Below the pieces are notes generated by a model. The model saw nothing but the letters and a program-made list of their open reading frames with translations. It was not told the origin of the DNA and did no database searches. From Endothia cerciana (Eukaryota > Ascomycota > Sordariomycetes > Diaporthales > Cryphonectriaceae), in assembly GCA_026119935.1 (NCBI GenBank), contig JALRMH010000031.1, forward strand, positions 62,001-126,000: a stretch of 64,000 nucleotides of DNA, written 5' to 3'. The translations under genes were made by a program, and so were the position numbers. Positions 12,287-25,500 of this stretch are shown here, in pieces (position 1 is the first letter of the stretch; every line of letters begins with the position of its first letter).

Positions 12287-14167
12287 TCACAGTGGCGTGG
12301 TGCCAGTGTAATTTCCCGTCTGCGTACTGAAGTCCCCAACCTCCGTCAGGCTGTCAATCCGGCCCAGCAGGAACTCCAGCTGCCTGTAGCCCGCCCCCGG
12401 CACGTACTGGGGAATCTCGTGCCCAGCAAGATCTACCGTCACAAACGTCAGACCGCGCTCGCTGTGGGCCGTCCCGAAGTAGCCTCCGCCCGCGACCAAG
12501 CCCACAGAGACGGAGGGGATCTCGGACTGGTAGAAAGTCTCGGCAATGGCGGAGCCGATGGTCGGGTTGTACGGCACGAAGAACTTGTCGGTGAACGGCG
12601 GGGAGGAGAAGCCCTGGGCGCCGTTCCAGGTCATGTTGTTCAGGGTGGCCAGCGTGCCGTTGGTCAGGATGAGGTAGTCCAGGTTGCCGCTGCCGACGAT
12701 GACGTTGTTCGTGCGCTCGACGACCCCGCCCAGGACCGTGAAGCTGGACGGCTGGGAGCTCTCCAGGCCCAGGGTGTCGTCCCCGCAGACGGCGTAGTCG
12801 ACGTGTGGGCCTAGGTTCAGGGCGTCCTGGACGTCTGACCGGTTGAAGTAGTTGTTGGGACCGTCGCCTAGAGAGGGGAACCCGAGCTCGTCCCAGAGGA
12901 ACGGGCAGAAGTCGGTGATGTGGTAAAAGTTGAAGCACGGGTTCACGTACAGGGCCGCGAGGTAGATGTCCTCCAGTACGTCACAGTCGTCCTGCGAGAA
13001 GTTGCCCGTGCCGAGGGCGGTGGGGGTTGGGAACTTGCCCGCCGGGGGGAAAGTGAGGGCGAGGTCCATGAAGGTGTTGTAGCCACAAGTTTCGGCGCGC
13101 TCGTTGATGGCCTCCACAAAGGAGTCGTTCAGGTTCAGGACATTGTTCCAACTGTTCAGGAACTGCACGGCCGGCGCCTCGGAAAGCACACTGCCCGACC
13201 CGATGCTAGGATCGTTGATCTGAATCCCCTTCACGTTGTAGTAGGTCGTGTCGTTTTGGTCCAGGAAGTAACTGGCGATGTACGGCACGTCTGGTCATCC
13301 TCGAGATATCAGCGCCTTTGTCTCCTTAGGGCACGACTTTTTTAGAGCTACCCCGCGAGCACCAGCTAGGGCGGCTTTGCTGGCCAACTTCCCGAGGCAG
13401 GTCGAGTTATCTTCAGGTGGGAATCGACGGTGTGAGCCTGACTTACACATGCCCGCGTACGATTCGCCGGTGAGATATACATCAAAGCCCTCCATGTCAA
13501 AAGTCTCAATGAAGTTCTTCCAGAACCCGGCGAAATCAGCCGCAACATCGGTCTCATCCTTTATCTGGGCCGGGGCCCCGGGGGCCGCCAGCGACAGACC
13601 CGTCCCGATGGGCTGGTCGATCCAGATCATGTTGGTCAGGTTGGTCCAGGCAAAGGGGTTCGGCTGTGGCTCGTATGTCCCAGACTGCCACAGGAAAGGT
13701 CCATTCTCCTGGAACAGGCCGTCCATGGAGCTGCACCCAGGGCCCCCGTTCAGCCAGATGACGATCTCATTGCTTGCGAGCGGGTTCTCGGATGGGAAGA
13801 ACCAGAAGAACAGCTCGTTGGCCGTGGCGTTTGTAGCATTCGAGCTCGTGATGGGCAGGCGCCCGGCGTAAGACTCGCCCAGGTCGAAGTTCACTTCTGG
13901 CACGCCGGTTCCATTGACGGCAAACTCTGAGCGGGTATATGTCAGCCACGGACGTGCCCACAGCGGGTTTCGACGGGTGTCCTCACTTTCTGTCTTGGAC
14001 GTCAAGAAGCTCGGGTTATCAGTCGATGCGCGCTTCTGGGGAGCAGCCCTGGGAGCGCTCTTGGGGACCTTGCTCTTCAGGGTGGCGGCGCGTCTATGGG
14101 GGTTCTCCGTGGCGAGCACGCCTGCAGCGCCGAGCAGCGCCGGGAATAAAAATGCGGTGATATGCAT
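12287..14167 (-). CDS. Secreted serine carboxypeptidase, family S10 (2 exons, 574 aa)
   Basis: An extracellular or vacuolar peptidase that removes C-terminal residues under acid conditions. Exon 1 is 14167-13447 and exon 2 is 13290-12287; the join GESYAGM|YVPYIA restores the active-site region. The start at 14167 gives a clear signal peptide (MHITAFLFPALLGAAGVLA), so it is preferred to the in-frame ATG at 14230. The oxyanion block WLNGGPGCSS and the nucleophile in GESYAG are present. The Asp segment is GNLDYLILTNG, and the catalytic His lies in LAGHEIPQ close to the C-terminus. Many N-x-S/T sites (NGT, NAT, NLT, NMT) fit a secreted glycoprotein. It resembles the fungal extracellular S10 branch rather than vacuolar CPY. 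Confidence 0.92.
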
Positions 14168-17100
14168 ATCGAGGCCGACCAACACAGAGAGGAGAGGGAT
14201 TAGACAGGACGTGCGAACTACGAACCGCAACCAAACGTGAAAGAAATCGAACTATATCACATATTATATTCCTGCGAAGATTATCGCACTCCTTACCTAG
14301 GTAGGCATCCTCTAGCAATACCACTGACTCGGGTAGTATCCCAACAAGGTTCATGATCACTGAGTGCGCCCCGGATGCAGCAAATACGGAAGAAATGGAC
14401 CTTCGGATGCCGCCGAGTCCATGACGACATTCCGAAAGAGGAAGGTGGATAATCGTATAGTTACAGTCTGGCAACATTATACGCAAAAACGGAGGGTCAG
14501 CATGTCTCTGCCTAGGCCTTGGCGTCCTCTCTGTGAGACGGACTGACTGAAGGCGTGAATCTCCTCGGCAGTCATGGTACATCTGGCACCGGCACGCGGT
14601 GTCGGCCTGTAACGTGACCGGAATATTACTCCCTCTCTCGCTTTCATTATATTATTCCGCACCCAAATTTTGGGTGGGTGGTGGGCGTCGCTGTTATTTT
14701 TCGCTTTGATATGCGGCGTGGAGCACACTGCCCTCAGAGTAACATGCCATATGAATACGACATCACGTCAATCAGCCCTTTGACCATCCCTGCTGTTGCG
14801 CTTAACTCAGTAGTATAAGCCACCTGGCAATGGTGAACCTGTGGCGTCAGGACGTTCACAGCATTAACATACAAACGGTCTCATCTTCCGATATGAAAGC
14901 TTGGGTGTTATCGTTAAGCTGCAAGCACGACTGACTTTCGCTAAAAAAAAATTCGTTAATTACCTCGCCCCTTATGCAGCATGTTGCGGGTGCTAATTTA
15001 ACTTCGATGCTACAAACTTAACCTTAAGTCTGCTAAGCTTTTAATGGATGATACGCAAGCCATCACTAGGCTCAAGCCCAAGAGCACAGAGAAGACGAGA
15101 CAGTTAAAGATACTAGGTACAAAATTAACACAGGCACAGGGTTTTTTGGGAACCTCTGCTGCATTCCGGGGACGGGGGATGGGTTCAAAAGAGGCACTCG
15201 CCCATCACTTGACGCCAGTGAGCCCCCAGACCGGCCGCTCTATCCGCACCTCTAGCTACAATTGAGGAAATCGCTGGCAAACTCTTGTCATCATTACAGT
15301 GATCTGCAGACTGGATAGGCAGAAACCCATGACTTCCGATCCCGGATAAACGAAGCTTATAAACATCTCGATTTTGACAGCGAAACCTTGGTGATACCAA
15401 AGCACTATCTTGAGAGGCAATATTCATCATGAAGGATGCTGTAATTGCTACCATATGGTGAGCAAGCAATGGATGGGACAGCGTATGGGTTCTGAGAAAT
15501 GAAAGAACAAGGGATATGTTCAACCTTTATTGGCGATCCTCTTCCGGAGCTTCTGGATCTTGTCAAACATTCTCTGCGGAGGCGGCTCCGCTGCAGCAAT
15601 AGCTTGAGTGAGAGTGACAGGTTCAAAGGGAGATCAAACCAGCATGATCAAAAGACCGCCCGGATCTGTGTTCGAATATCTATGACGGAAATTGCCACGA
15701 CAGGGAATATGACTGGCGACGCTGCCCACACGAGTGTGTCGGGATGTTGAACATCTTGGCTTAGCATCACCAGGGAAACGCTATTATCCCTCCAGGTTTC
15801 CAGTGGCTCGCCGTCCCTCCTGCCCAGCAGCACAGAGCTTCTACCTAGTCCGGCCATGCGCCGACAATTGATAGTGACTAACTGGATAATTCAATCGATC
15901 CCATATTCAATCAATTTAAAGACAACTGCTTGAGGACTTGAAAAGGTAACGCGGCACCCACTGAAGACGGCGTTCGTTTTGCATCCCCCCCCCCCCTTCT
16001 TACCCCCTTTCCTTTCCCTCTGTTTTTCGGTCCCTTCTTTTCCTCCACTCCCCTCTGTTATCTCCTTAGCAGAATCACGCCACCTTGAGCCTTTATGCTC
16101 GTAAAGTATTCTGTCTAGTATGTTTCCCCCTGCAAGTCCTTGCTGCACCCAGTGGAGGCCCACAAAACGCTGGGTAGGTTTCCCAATTGGTTCCTTGCCA
16201 AGTCTATTACTTATAGAGATGGTAACTTACACTTTAGTATAGCCTAAAACTAGGCTTAGAGTTGTGTATGATATACAAAGTACCTACTTAGGCAATATTT
16301 TCTAGGGCTGGGAGGAGCGGGCTGGATGGACCCCGGAAATTAAGTTTAGCATGTGATTCAAGTATGGAGCATCAGCCCTCAGGGCATAGTCAAACATGAT
16401 GGCCAGATTACATTCTCACGGTTGGACAGGAGCTACGTAGCAAGATAAAATAGACTCAGAGGCGCTCTGTACTGTCTGGTGACGGTAGGTAAGTGTACCG
16501 AGCTAAACCCTTACCTAGCCAAAACCTCACTTGCTATACTATAGCACGATCAGGGTATGTTTTTCCATGGCCTGATGAGGGCAGAAAGGCTTATAGCGGC
16601 ACAAAGGACACAGGACAACTACCTACATGGTCCCTAGCTTCCACTCTGCCCATAACTTCATCATCGGCTATAGAAACGACGTAAGTCTACCGCACAGCAG
16701 GCTACGGCGCATTCTCCTTCTCAAACCGCATTCTCTATTGTCTTCCTCACAAGGCAAACCTCCGTACCAATAAGATGCGAGACAGTGTGCATAAGATAAG
16801 AGTAGCTTTGACATTTTCTTACTGCAACTGTGCTCGCGCAGGCCTCCAAGGGTGTACGGCGTAATGCAGGATGTTCTGAGCAGCCGCGCGTTGCGATTTC
16901 GGCTTGGATTCTATGCTCATGTTCGTCCAGGAAGGCAATGGACCTATTTCCTGGACACAGTGGTTTACCTGCAAGGGAGAGTCGAGGAATACCGGCTCAA
17001 ACCCCACCAGTAGCGCAAGCTGAAGTCGCGAGGACTAAGCCTACAGGATGGCTCCAGAAGGACCTACGCTGTAAGAAATGCCTTCCAGAGTGGAGATGCA

Positions 17101-17907
17101 GATCCTCGAAGCCGGAGACAACATGGGAATGGGTTTTCTGCAGTGCATCAGTCGGGATACATGGACTGAGCTATGTTACCTCAGGTATCTTGAGGAGGGT
17201 TGCATCTGGCTTTGGGATGTATCTGACTGCCTGATTCAATCATCTCGCGTCATCCTCATCTGAAGACCAGACAATTTCGGCTGAGCTTGCTAGCTATCGT
17301 GCCTTCACTGGAGCAACCAGGAATCAGAAGTCTTCCCATCCTCATGAATCGAGAACATGATTGAATTACACTCAGAGCCCGATTCATTACAGTCAAGACT
17401 GATCGAACCAAATCGACCTTTGAGTCAGAACCAAGACTACTTCCGGATAAAGCAGAATTGTTAGTCTCACAATGTGTGTACTCTGTTCAGAATAGCGACA
17501 CGCGGGATTCAATCACGAACTCGGATCTCGCACGAAGTCTGCGAAGGACGCAAGTGGCTTTTGCGGGCCCTCATTGTGTTAAGCGAAACAGGAGAGCTTT
17601 ATAATCTGATAAGCACGTCAACGTTGCGCCATCTGCGATGCGATCACGCAAAATAGCCGCCTTTTCGACTAATAGGTCAAGATCCCCGACACCCGGAGCC
17701 TAGTGGGCATCGAAACGCATCCGGTCCTTTGATGGTGTGGCCGGTTCGTGAGGGGTACCGGAGTCGAATAGCCTGGCGATCGTTGCTGCTTAGATATATA
17801 ATCAACGCGCCTCACCCAGAAGCTTGCTGGGTTGAGATTAATTTCGTGCAAGGCATATTTCTACAAGATCTCTTGAAATTTTTGACGATACCAACTATCA
17901 ATCCACG
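14168..17907. other. Gene-free spacer, more AT-rich than its flanks
   Basis: About 3.7 kb with no open frame of more than about 135 codons and no recognisable domain. It contains CCTAGGTAGG/TACCTAC-type words, a C12 run (15985-15996) and A/T-rich blocks (14940-15010, 16240-16300). It may be an old, mutated repeat, but no terminal repeats or transposase remnants could be seen. Confidence 0.5.
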
Positions 17908-19243
17908 ATGCCTCACTCTACTGAAATTTACCAGTACTCATATGTGCCCGAGACGAAGGAGGATCTCGACTGGGCCGAACGTAAGTCCATTCCAACCATG
18001 ATGTGTTAGAAGAGCGTAACCCTTGACATTCCTGCAGTTCCCAACATTGATCTCTCCAAATACGGTACTCCCGAAGGCACGGCAGAGCTGGCTTCGCAGC
18101 TCATCGAGGCAATCCGGACGAAGGGTTTCTTCTATGTGACCAACTTCGGCATTTCCCAGGAGAAGGTCGACAGACAATTTGCTCTCGGCAATGCCTTTTA
18201 CAACTTGCCGCTCGAGGAGAAGAAGAAATACCAGCCTGACCTCGACTCCGGTGATTACAACGGTTACAGGCCCGGCGGCCGGCGCCTGTTGAGCGGCGGT
18301 GTCTATGACAAGACGGAGGTTTGGAACATGGCCAGTGAGTGATAATAAAGTCTAGTTGTGTCCGGCACACGTCGCTGAAAGATGCCCACCGGCAGCCAAG
18401 GATGGCCACATTACTCAGCCAATCCCTCAGCTCTTGAAGGACAACCTGGAGGAGATCGAGGCTTTTGCAAAGGTACGCATACCACTCGGTGGTTACACGA
18501 AGGTTGTCATGTTCTAACCTCAGTACAGGAACTGCATGACAAGGTTCTGGACCCTCTCAACACCTTGATCGCACTGGCCCTTGAGCTTCCACCAGACTTC
18601 TTCACCAAGGTCCACCAATGGAATGTACACGATGAGTCGCACTTGCGGTACATGAAGTACGGCAAGTTCTCTGAGGACGAGATTGCCCAGCTCTCGGATG
18701 GCCTATGGTCGCCGGGCCACACCGATCTGGGAACCATCACGCTACTGTTCCGACAACCTGTGGCAGCCCTGCAGATCAAAGACCACAAGACTGGAGAATG
18801 GAAATGGGCCAAGCCTCTTGACGGCAGTCTTACCGTCAACACGTGTGATGCACTGAGCTTCTTGACAGGGGGCTATATCAAGTCAACCATTCACCGAGTC
18901 TCACTTCCACCCAAAGACCAGCGGCACGTGGACCGTCTGGGCCTCCTCTACTTTGCCAGACCCCAGAACGACCTGGTGCTCAGTACAGTTGACTCGCCGC
19001 TGTTGAAGAAAGAGGGTTTCACCCAGAACGAGTTCGAGAGGGGGGGACACAGAGTACCCACCATGGGAGGTAAGAGTGCCCTTCAGGGTCGATGTTCTAA
19101 ACATGTGAATCGGAGTGGCTGACTGACTTCGTACAGAATTCACGACCCTGAAGCAAAAGTGGCAGCAGGGCAAGGTCAAGAGCTATGCCGAGACGGATGG
19201 GCAAGAGATTCTTCCTGGCTTCACTGGACGCCGTTACAACTGA
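17908..19243 (+). CDS. 2-oxoglutarate/Fe(II)-dependent oxygenase, isopenicillin-N-synthase-like (5 exons, 364 aa)
   Basis: A soluble non-haem iron oxygenase of the DIOX_N plus 2OG-FeII_Oxy architecture, as found in fungal secondary metabolism and detoxification. Exons are 17908-17980, 18038-18334, 18396-18472, 18529-19069 and 19137-19243; every phase closes. The N-terminal domain carries the usual block GFFYVTNFGI. The iron ligands are His and Asp in PGHTDLGTITLL (about residues 213 and 215) and the distal His in STIHRVSLP (about 271). An Arg (about 285) followed by LGLLYFARP is placed to bind the 2-oxoglutarate carboxylate, although the usual Ser of the RxS motif is replaced by Gly. Length is normal for the family. 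No other biosynthetic genes adjoin it, so the substrate is unknown. Confidence 0.9.
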
Positions 19244-20589
19244 GAAGGGACGAAGAGTCCTCGGCGCGATAGTTTGTTCTACACCACACCTCGAATTTTG
19301 CAAGAATAGTACACTCAAGAAGGAAGACTTCCACTCTCGTCTGTGTGTCTACGGAATGACCCAAACGCCTGTTCATGGCTTTGCCACGTCACCACGATAC
19401 CTGGAAAGCCACTGCCACCGAGGACTTCGGACGGCTGCCAAAACCCGTTCTCTCATAGAAGATGCCGATCCTGGTGTTTCATATTAGAGCCCCGCCCATA
19501 TCATTTGGAAATCAGCCTCACGGAGCTATTGTTCCATGCGTAATACTGTAGTGACCGATTGATGTCCAGGTGTCGCGGCGTGGCGCACCACATAATGTCC
19601 GCTCGGGCTCTCCGTCAAGACGAGAGGGGTTCTAGCCTGTTTCTGAGCTCTCAAAATCTGGAGCAAGGGGGTTCGCGCACTGAGGAGCAGCGGATGATGC
19701 CGTTAGACCTCATCCCGACTTCTTGACAGTTTAGTAGCCCGTGGACAGCTCGATCTTGCATTATACGGCCTCGCATGCATAGTACTACTTACACTCTGAG
19801 CGTATTGACTACCGAGGAAGAACCACGTGCATCATGTACGTATAGGCTAAGGCAGAGAAGATATCAACATTGTCTCTGGAAGGATTCGGCGTTAATATGC
19901 CCGCAGCCCGTGCTGAACTTGAAGGCTCCCGAGATCGTCTACAAGACCCACAGCTATTTAAAATCGACATCCCTTGACATTACTTGGGAGCCAGAGCCTA
20001 GATCCTCGTCACCGCTGGCTGGAGAAAAGCGATACCCGCAAGCAGGATATCGGCGGGACCCAAGATAACACTCTGGATCTGCGGAACATGCCGAAGCACG
20101 ACCCCTGGGACTTGATTTGGGGGTCACGTGGGGGCGGCGCTTGTTCACAGGAGGAGGCTTGGGTCCCGCGACAACGTGCATAAAGACCTGCCCAGCTGGT
20201 GACTGAACACTACTCTATGTAAGGCAGGTGGAGCCCTTTCCGGCGTATGCTCGACTTGGGCGAGCCAGAAACTCTACAACGATGGACTATGGACCGGACA
20301 AACCCTGACGCCCATGGGTTTTCAAGGACTCGCCTGGGTCCCTTGCGCCGGATCCCGTCATCGAATCGTGAGGCACCAGGTGCTTCCCAATCCTCTATTT
20401 AGAACGAAATTCCATGGCTCCACCTGTGCGAATCCTTCTACGCACTTGAAACCTCGCGCTTGACGTGTCTTATTTTCTGCTATTTGTTCCCATGTGGCGA
20501 TCCTTCTCCATGCGATCTTTTCTCTTCGATTCCGGTCTTTGACTGTCGTAGTTGTTGCGACACCATCACCACTGGGGCCGTCGCTGCCC
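19244..20589. other. Spacer upstream of the seven-helix gene
   Basis: About 1.35 kb between two co-oriented genes. It should contain the oxygenase 3' UTR and the promoter of the next gene. The pyrimidine-rich stretch at 20460-20580 is typical of a fungal promoter/5' UTR. Nothing else is recognised. Confidence 0.5.
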
Positions 20590-22575
20590 ATGGCTCAACT
20601 GCCCGAGGGAGCACAAGGCGCCGCCCTGTGCATCTTGATCTACTCTTTCATATGCCTTCTATGCAATATCCTCATGCTATGGCTGCTTCGGACAAGTCAA
20701 CAGACTTTCAGTCGTGTGTACCTCTCCCCCTGGCCACTATTACAACCCACCCACCCCTGATGCAACAGAGATCAAAGACTCCCGCCGATGCCAGATCTGG
20801 TCACTGACTCGTACTTGCTATTTTCAAAAGATATTGGCTTGATATGTATAGCTACGCTTATCTGTGTCTGTGCCAACATAGCACAACAGATCAACGATAA
20901 CATGTCAGTGGCTGCTGGCAAGATGGCCCGTCATCCGCAAATTAACCGACGCAATGACTGCAGATACTGGGTGGATGTGATAACCGCGAGGTTCTTTCAC
21001 GTTAAGAAGAACGTGGGGAATCCGATGCTCGTGGCGAGTAACGGCTACACAGGGCTGGACCTCTACCTGTGGTCGATCAGTCAGTCCCTCTTCTCTGGTG
21101 CCCGGGACGTTCTCGATGTTGTCGAAGAGGTCATCAAGGCTGCACGCTTGCTCACCGCATCTGCAGGATATTGCAATGAGACTATTGCGGCTGGACTAGG
21201 TTGCTTCTGGTGTGTTGCTGGCCTCCTCAAGGTTACTAGTGCTGCTCTAACCAGTCTACTAGGGCTCTGTCTTTAACGCAAGCGGTTTATGACTGGGACA
21301 ACCAGGCTCATTGGATCTTGGTCAATCGGTGCGGCAAGGTGCTATCAAGTGAGTATCTCGGCTTCCTAGACCTCACGGTGGAGACGGGCTGTCCCATCAC
21401 AAGGCGGAAGGTCTTCTTCGATGGATGTCTACGAGGTCTATACTCTGGAGCTGATATTTCCATCTCATACCAGTCATCCTTCCTATCGTCTTCATGATTC
21501 TCTGCCATCTAGATGCTGTGCAGAGATCAGAGGTTCTATTTTTCATTCTACTTGACATCTTGTGTAAGAGCTACGCGTGTCCCCCCCCCCCTTTTTATTT
21601 TATTTTTATTTCTTGACCAGAGACGCATCGTCTCCCGGTCCCTAAAAGCCCTTGCTGATCTCTGTTGGCGCAGTCTTCGGGTTCATCGCGGGCGGTGCTG
21701 CTGGTCTCCTGGCGATACTTGTGAAGTACATCCGAACACGGAGGGAGCTGAAGAAATGGGAGGTCGCGACGTACGTCAATGGGCGCACGACGTGGCGGAG
21801 CTTCAGGCTTGATGACGATGCACCAGTCGGGGCGATGCCCCCATCACATACCACAGGCATATACGACAACTGGCTTTTGACACGGTTCTCGGTTGCCTTC
21901 ATCTTCATGTGGTGAGTTGATGACGATATCAGCCCTGAAACTTTCGTCTCCCCCCCCCCCCCACCTCTTCTGTACGGCATTAACGCCCGTGACAGCATCT
22001 TCGAATTAGACACTGTAGTCATTCAGATCACGGGCCAGAAGAGCATAACGAAAGAAACTGCTCTTCTAAAACCAGACCTGAGCGCCTCGCACGCGGTAGC
22101 CACCTTTGTGCTCTTCATACCAAGTGCCTTCGCGAGTCTACTCGCCCTGTTCACGTTCGGCACGACCAAACACTTCCGCGATACGATGTACTGGACCTTC
22201 GTGCCCAGGAGGTGGCAGCGGAGGCCGGGCGACCGAGAGACACCGACGCCGACGTCCTCGCACCCGCCGGCGGCGTCGGCCCAGGAGAACCGGAACACGA
22301 GCACGGGAGACCTGGGACTCCGGCATGGGGACCGAGGAGGCTGGGCGGCTGGGCTCAGGCACGCGGGCGGAGGGGGTATCGCATTGCAGGACCTGAGGAC
22401 CCCCAATGAGCCTGGTTTAGCCCGGAATAGAGGCACTATCCGCAATACTTCCGCCTTGCGCGGCGGCAGCATCCCGAGACAGGCTACTGCTGGGAGAATG
22501 AAAAGTTCCGGCGTCGTGTTGCAGGAGGCACACAGTCCGATCCCTCTGCTAAACGAGACCACATACCCCATATAG
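20590..22575 (+). CDS. Fungal seven-helix integral membrane protein of unknown function (8 exons, 469 aa)
   Basis: Exons are 20590-20713, 20771-20903, 20964-21079, 21167-21209, 21263-21348, 21474-21563, 21674-21911 and 21996-22575; all phases close to one 469-aa protein. Seven hydrophobic helices are predicted: the first in exon 1 (around FICLLCNILMLWLL), then around LICIATLICVCA, AAGLGCFWALSL, IILPIVFMILC, GGAAGLLAILVKY, SVAFIFMCIFEL and FIPSAFASLLALF. Between helices 2 and 3 is ITARFFHVKKNVGN, a block I recognise from a widespread ascomycete membrane family with no assigned function. The C-terminal 110 residues are polar, Arg/Pro/Gly-rich and probably cytosolic. The seven-helix plan with a long tail recalls GPCRs, but no receptor-class motif was identified. 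Introns 6 and 7 each contain a C-run of 11-13. The exon 1/exon 2 border is the least certain. Confidence 0.78.
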
Positions 22576-25500
22576 CTATAAAACACAAATCAAAGCCATA
22601 TCTCCACGCCTGTCTCGACACTCAGCTGGTATGTTGGACTTTCTCACGGCGCACAAACCTCCTAGTATCAAGCTGCCCAGCTCTCCCCCCATGTCTACGT
22701 GATTGGGAGATAGTGGCCACGATACTGAAGGGCTTTCTAATAACCTACCGACATCGCAGCTATCTGGAGGATTCCCTCGGTTTAGCTACGTCGAGCGACC
22801 AAGGAATCGAAGCTCTATCTGGACTGCTATAGCCGACGCTTGAAGGTGGCCGGCTTGAGACGATGTTTTCCGGTCCGTATGAGGCTTCTCTAGCACAAGA
22901 ACGTCTAAAGCTGCTATGGTACACCTTATGTCCCTTGGTCATGACGGCCCCTGAGACCTGCGAACTTCTACATAGTATCTCGAGAGGTTAAGACGCCCAT
23001 CTCATGCAGCAGGCAGATAGCACGGCCAGCATCAGCCGTTGATAGCACACCTCTACCCACGGCGAACGCACCGATAGGACCAGTCCTAGGAACTATGCAC
23101 TGCACGCAACCTCGGAGTCGAATATCAGGCGAAGCGGGCATACCTCCTCGACCACTCATAGCAAGACAATCGTCAGGCACAACACAAGGGGAGGTTCTTA
23201 CGTGCCAACTCGCGCTTCGCTATCTACACACACAATGGCCACCTGGGCCACGGCGTTGGCCGTTCTTGGTTGCCCGCATACATGCCATGCAGGGCCGTAA
23301 TGTCCGCAGGCCGTCGCTCTCCTACCCCATCTCTTGGCCCCCTCAGTAATTACCAGCTGCCGGCTGCCAGACAACTTACAATAGTTAGTGCTGGGACGGA
23401 AGCTTAGAGCGCGGCGTGGCGGTACGCAGATGGCTACTTGCCCTGACCTCTTTGCGGGCTAATGCAGCCAAGCAGGACAGCACAGGGTAGTGTCGAGTGT
23501 GAGGAGCTTCTAGACCTGGCTTGCTGAGAGTTCCTAGGAGGCGATGGCGGAATCAGGACGCCTGATGTAAAGGCCATGAAAATCTTAACGAGCAAAACTC
23601 TCCGATTCGGTACCCCGAAGTTATACCCGATGTGCTTATGGCGACTTACGAGCAAACCCCCCCCCTCCCCCCACGGAATGGAATCCAGGCGTCAGCATAT
23701 ATCGTCGTTGAATCGGCATTCGAGAGGGGTGGGTTGGGCACACCACCAGGTGTCATGCAGCCTCCAGGGACGCCGACAGCCCTATTCGCTCATCCACCCA
23801 CAGCTTTGCAGAATCCACGGCGATCCGAAGGGGCTGTACTGTATTTACGCCGCGCATACAACGTCGGGTCATTATCGCGTCCAATACTACGGCCCGGCAA
23901 GAAGGTCTCGCGGAACACACACACATACACACACACACCTAGTGCCGTCGCCGCTCGTACGATGGCGCATCTCAGCCCTCGAGATATTGCTTCTATCTCG
24001 AATTTTGCCCACAATGATCGCGACTGGAGCAAGCCAGACGAGCGTAGGTTCCCGTACGTGTGTCTCGCCTTTTGGGTGACACTGCATCCCAAGCTCTTTT
24101 TCCCTTTTTTTTTTTCCCTTCCTTCCCTCCTTTCTTTCTCTCTCTTCCTTTCCAAAGCTCCAAAGCAGGGCCACTTCTGGCAAGACGGCGAGGTCGAATT
24201 ACGTTCGTTGGCGGCCCTCCATCACACGGGCCCGGGCCGGGCTAATGCAAGGGACAAGATAGCATACGACGTTTATTCATCATGTATGTTGCTTACCTCG
24301 CGTGGGACGGCCCTCGGCATTTTGGGGCGGGGGGGGGGGGGGAGAGGGCGGGGATGAGAGACGGATCGACGAGTGTCGAGGGCGAGGAGATCAAGGAGAG
24401 ACGCCACTACTCAGGCACCGTTGCAAGGAGGGTGGTATCTAGTAGGTAAGTGGTGGATGGCTCGCTTGACAGCACCCACTGCTGACGTGAAATGGCAGGG
24501 TGGACCTCGAAAGGGCAGAGGGATTCAACGCCTCGGCGTGGTGTCTAATTGCAGCAGGTCCTGCTTCGGTGTGCCATCAGAGAACCACTCGTCTCTCGTG
24601 CAGCTCGAGGTCCATCCTGGACGGCAGATGCCTTTCACAACCGAGCTTGTTAGGTAGGGGTTGTTTTGTACACCCGGAGATCCCGGATCCATGGTTGTTG
24701 GCGACATCAGAGAGAAGGGAGACTCCGAGTTGTTGGGCTTTACATTGGGAATGACACCTGCAGGCTGAGGTCAAAGTTGTTGGAGGGCTCGAACACGGGA
24801 TCTCGTCACGTCTGTCCAGCCAAAGCCAAGCCCGGAAACCTTGGGACGCTGCCGGTGGCCCCCCGAAAAGACGGTCGAAGTCTTGTTTGGCACTCCGCCC
24901 TCGCTGATGGACATGGACGAACTCAATCCAGACTGTCCAGCCAGTCCGCTGCGGGAGAGACTCAGGAGTCCCCCCCCCCCCCCTCCTCAACTTCCGCCCG
25001 GGAACGAAGTCCGTGATGAGGAGCCTCCCACTTAGACTGTGGGCTAGGACATGGTGGGAGATGTTTGCCGCTGAAGCTCGTAGAGGAAAGCCACGCGACC
25101 ACGTTCATCCCCCTCTGGAGTTCAGACCAACAGCTGCTGCTCCGATAGGAGTGGGTGGCGCATCGGTGTGTACGGCTTGACCTGTGCCAGAACCACCATG
25201 CCTCCTAGGGTGATGACCTGCGCCGAGGGCAGTCGTAGGCTGGCGAAGGGAACATGCCACGGTAGAAGAGTGTGTCGATGCGCCTACAATAGTAGCATTG
25301 TATACCTGGCGTCTATTAGTCTCGAGTAAAAGGTGATCGAACTCTTTACAGATCTTTACTCCTCTATTGTCAAAAAGGGGACCTTGTGAGCGACACCACG
25401 GGGCCTACGGCGCGGGAAGGGGTGAGATCAGCACATGGCGATTGAGCAAGGATGTTACTGCATCAGCACTCCGGAACGAGAGGCGGGAAGAGGGGGGACA

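Noticed and set aside
12158..13345. Long plus-strand open frames opposite the carboxypeptidase
   Set aside because: They mirror the real S10 exon on the minus strand and carry no motif of their own.
14168..17907. Transposon remnant
   Set aside because: No transposase, reverse transcriptase, terminal repeats or target duplications could be read; only mild AT-richness supports it.
23632..24357. 241-codon open frame on the plus strand
   Set aside because: It includes a CA microsatellite, pyrimidine runs and a G14 run; no conserved segment.
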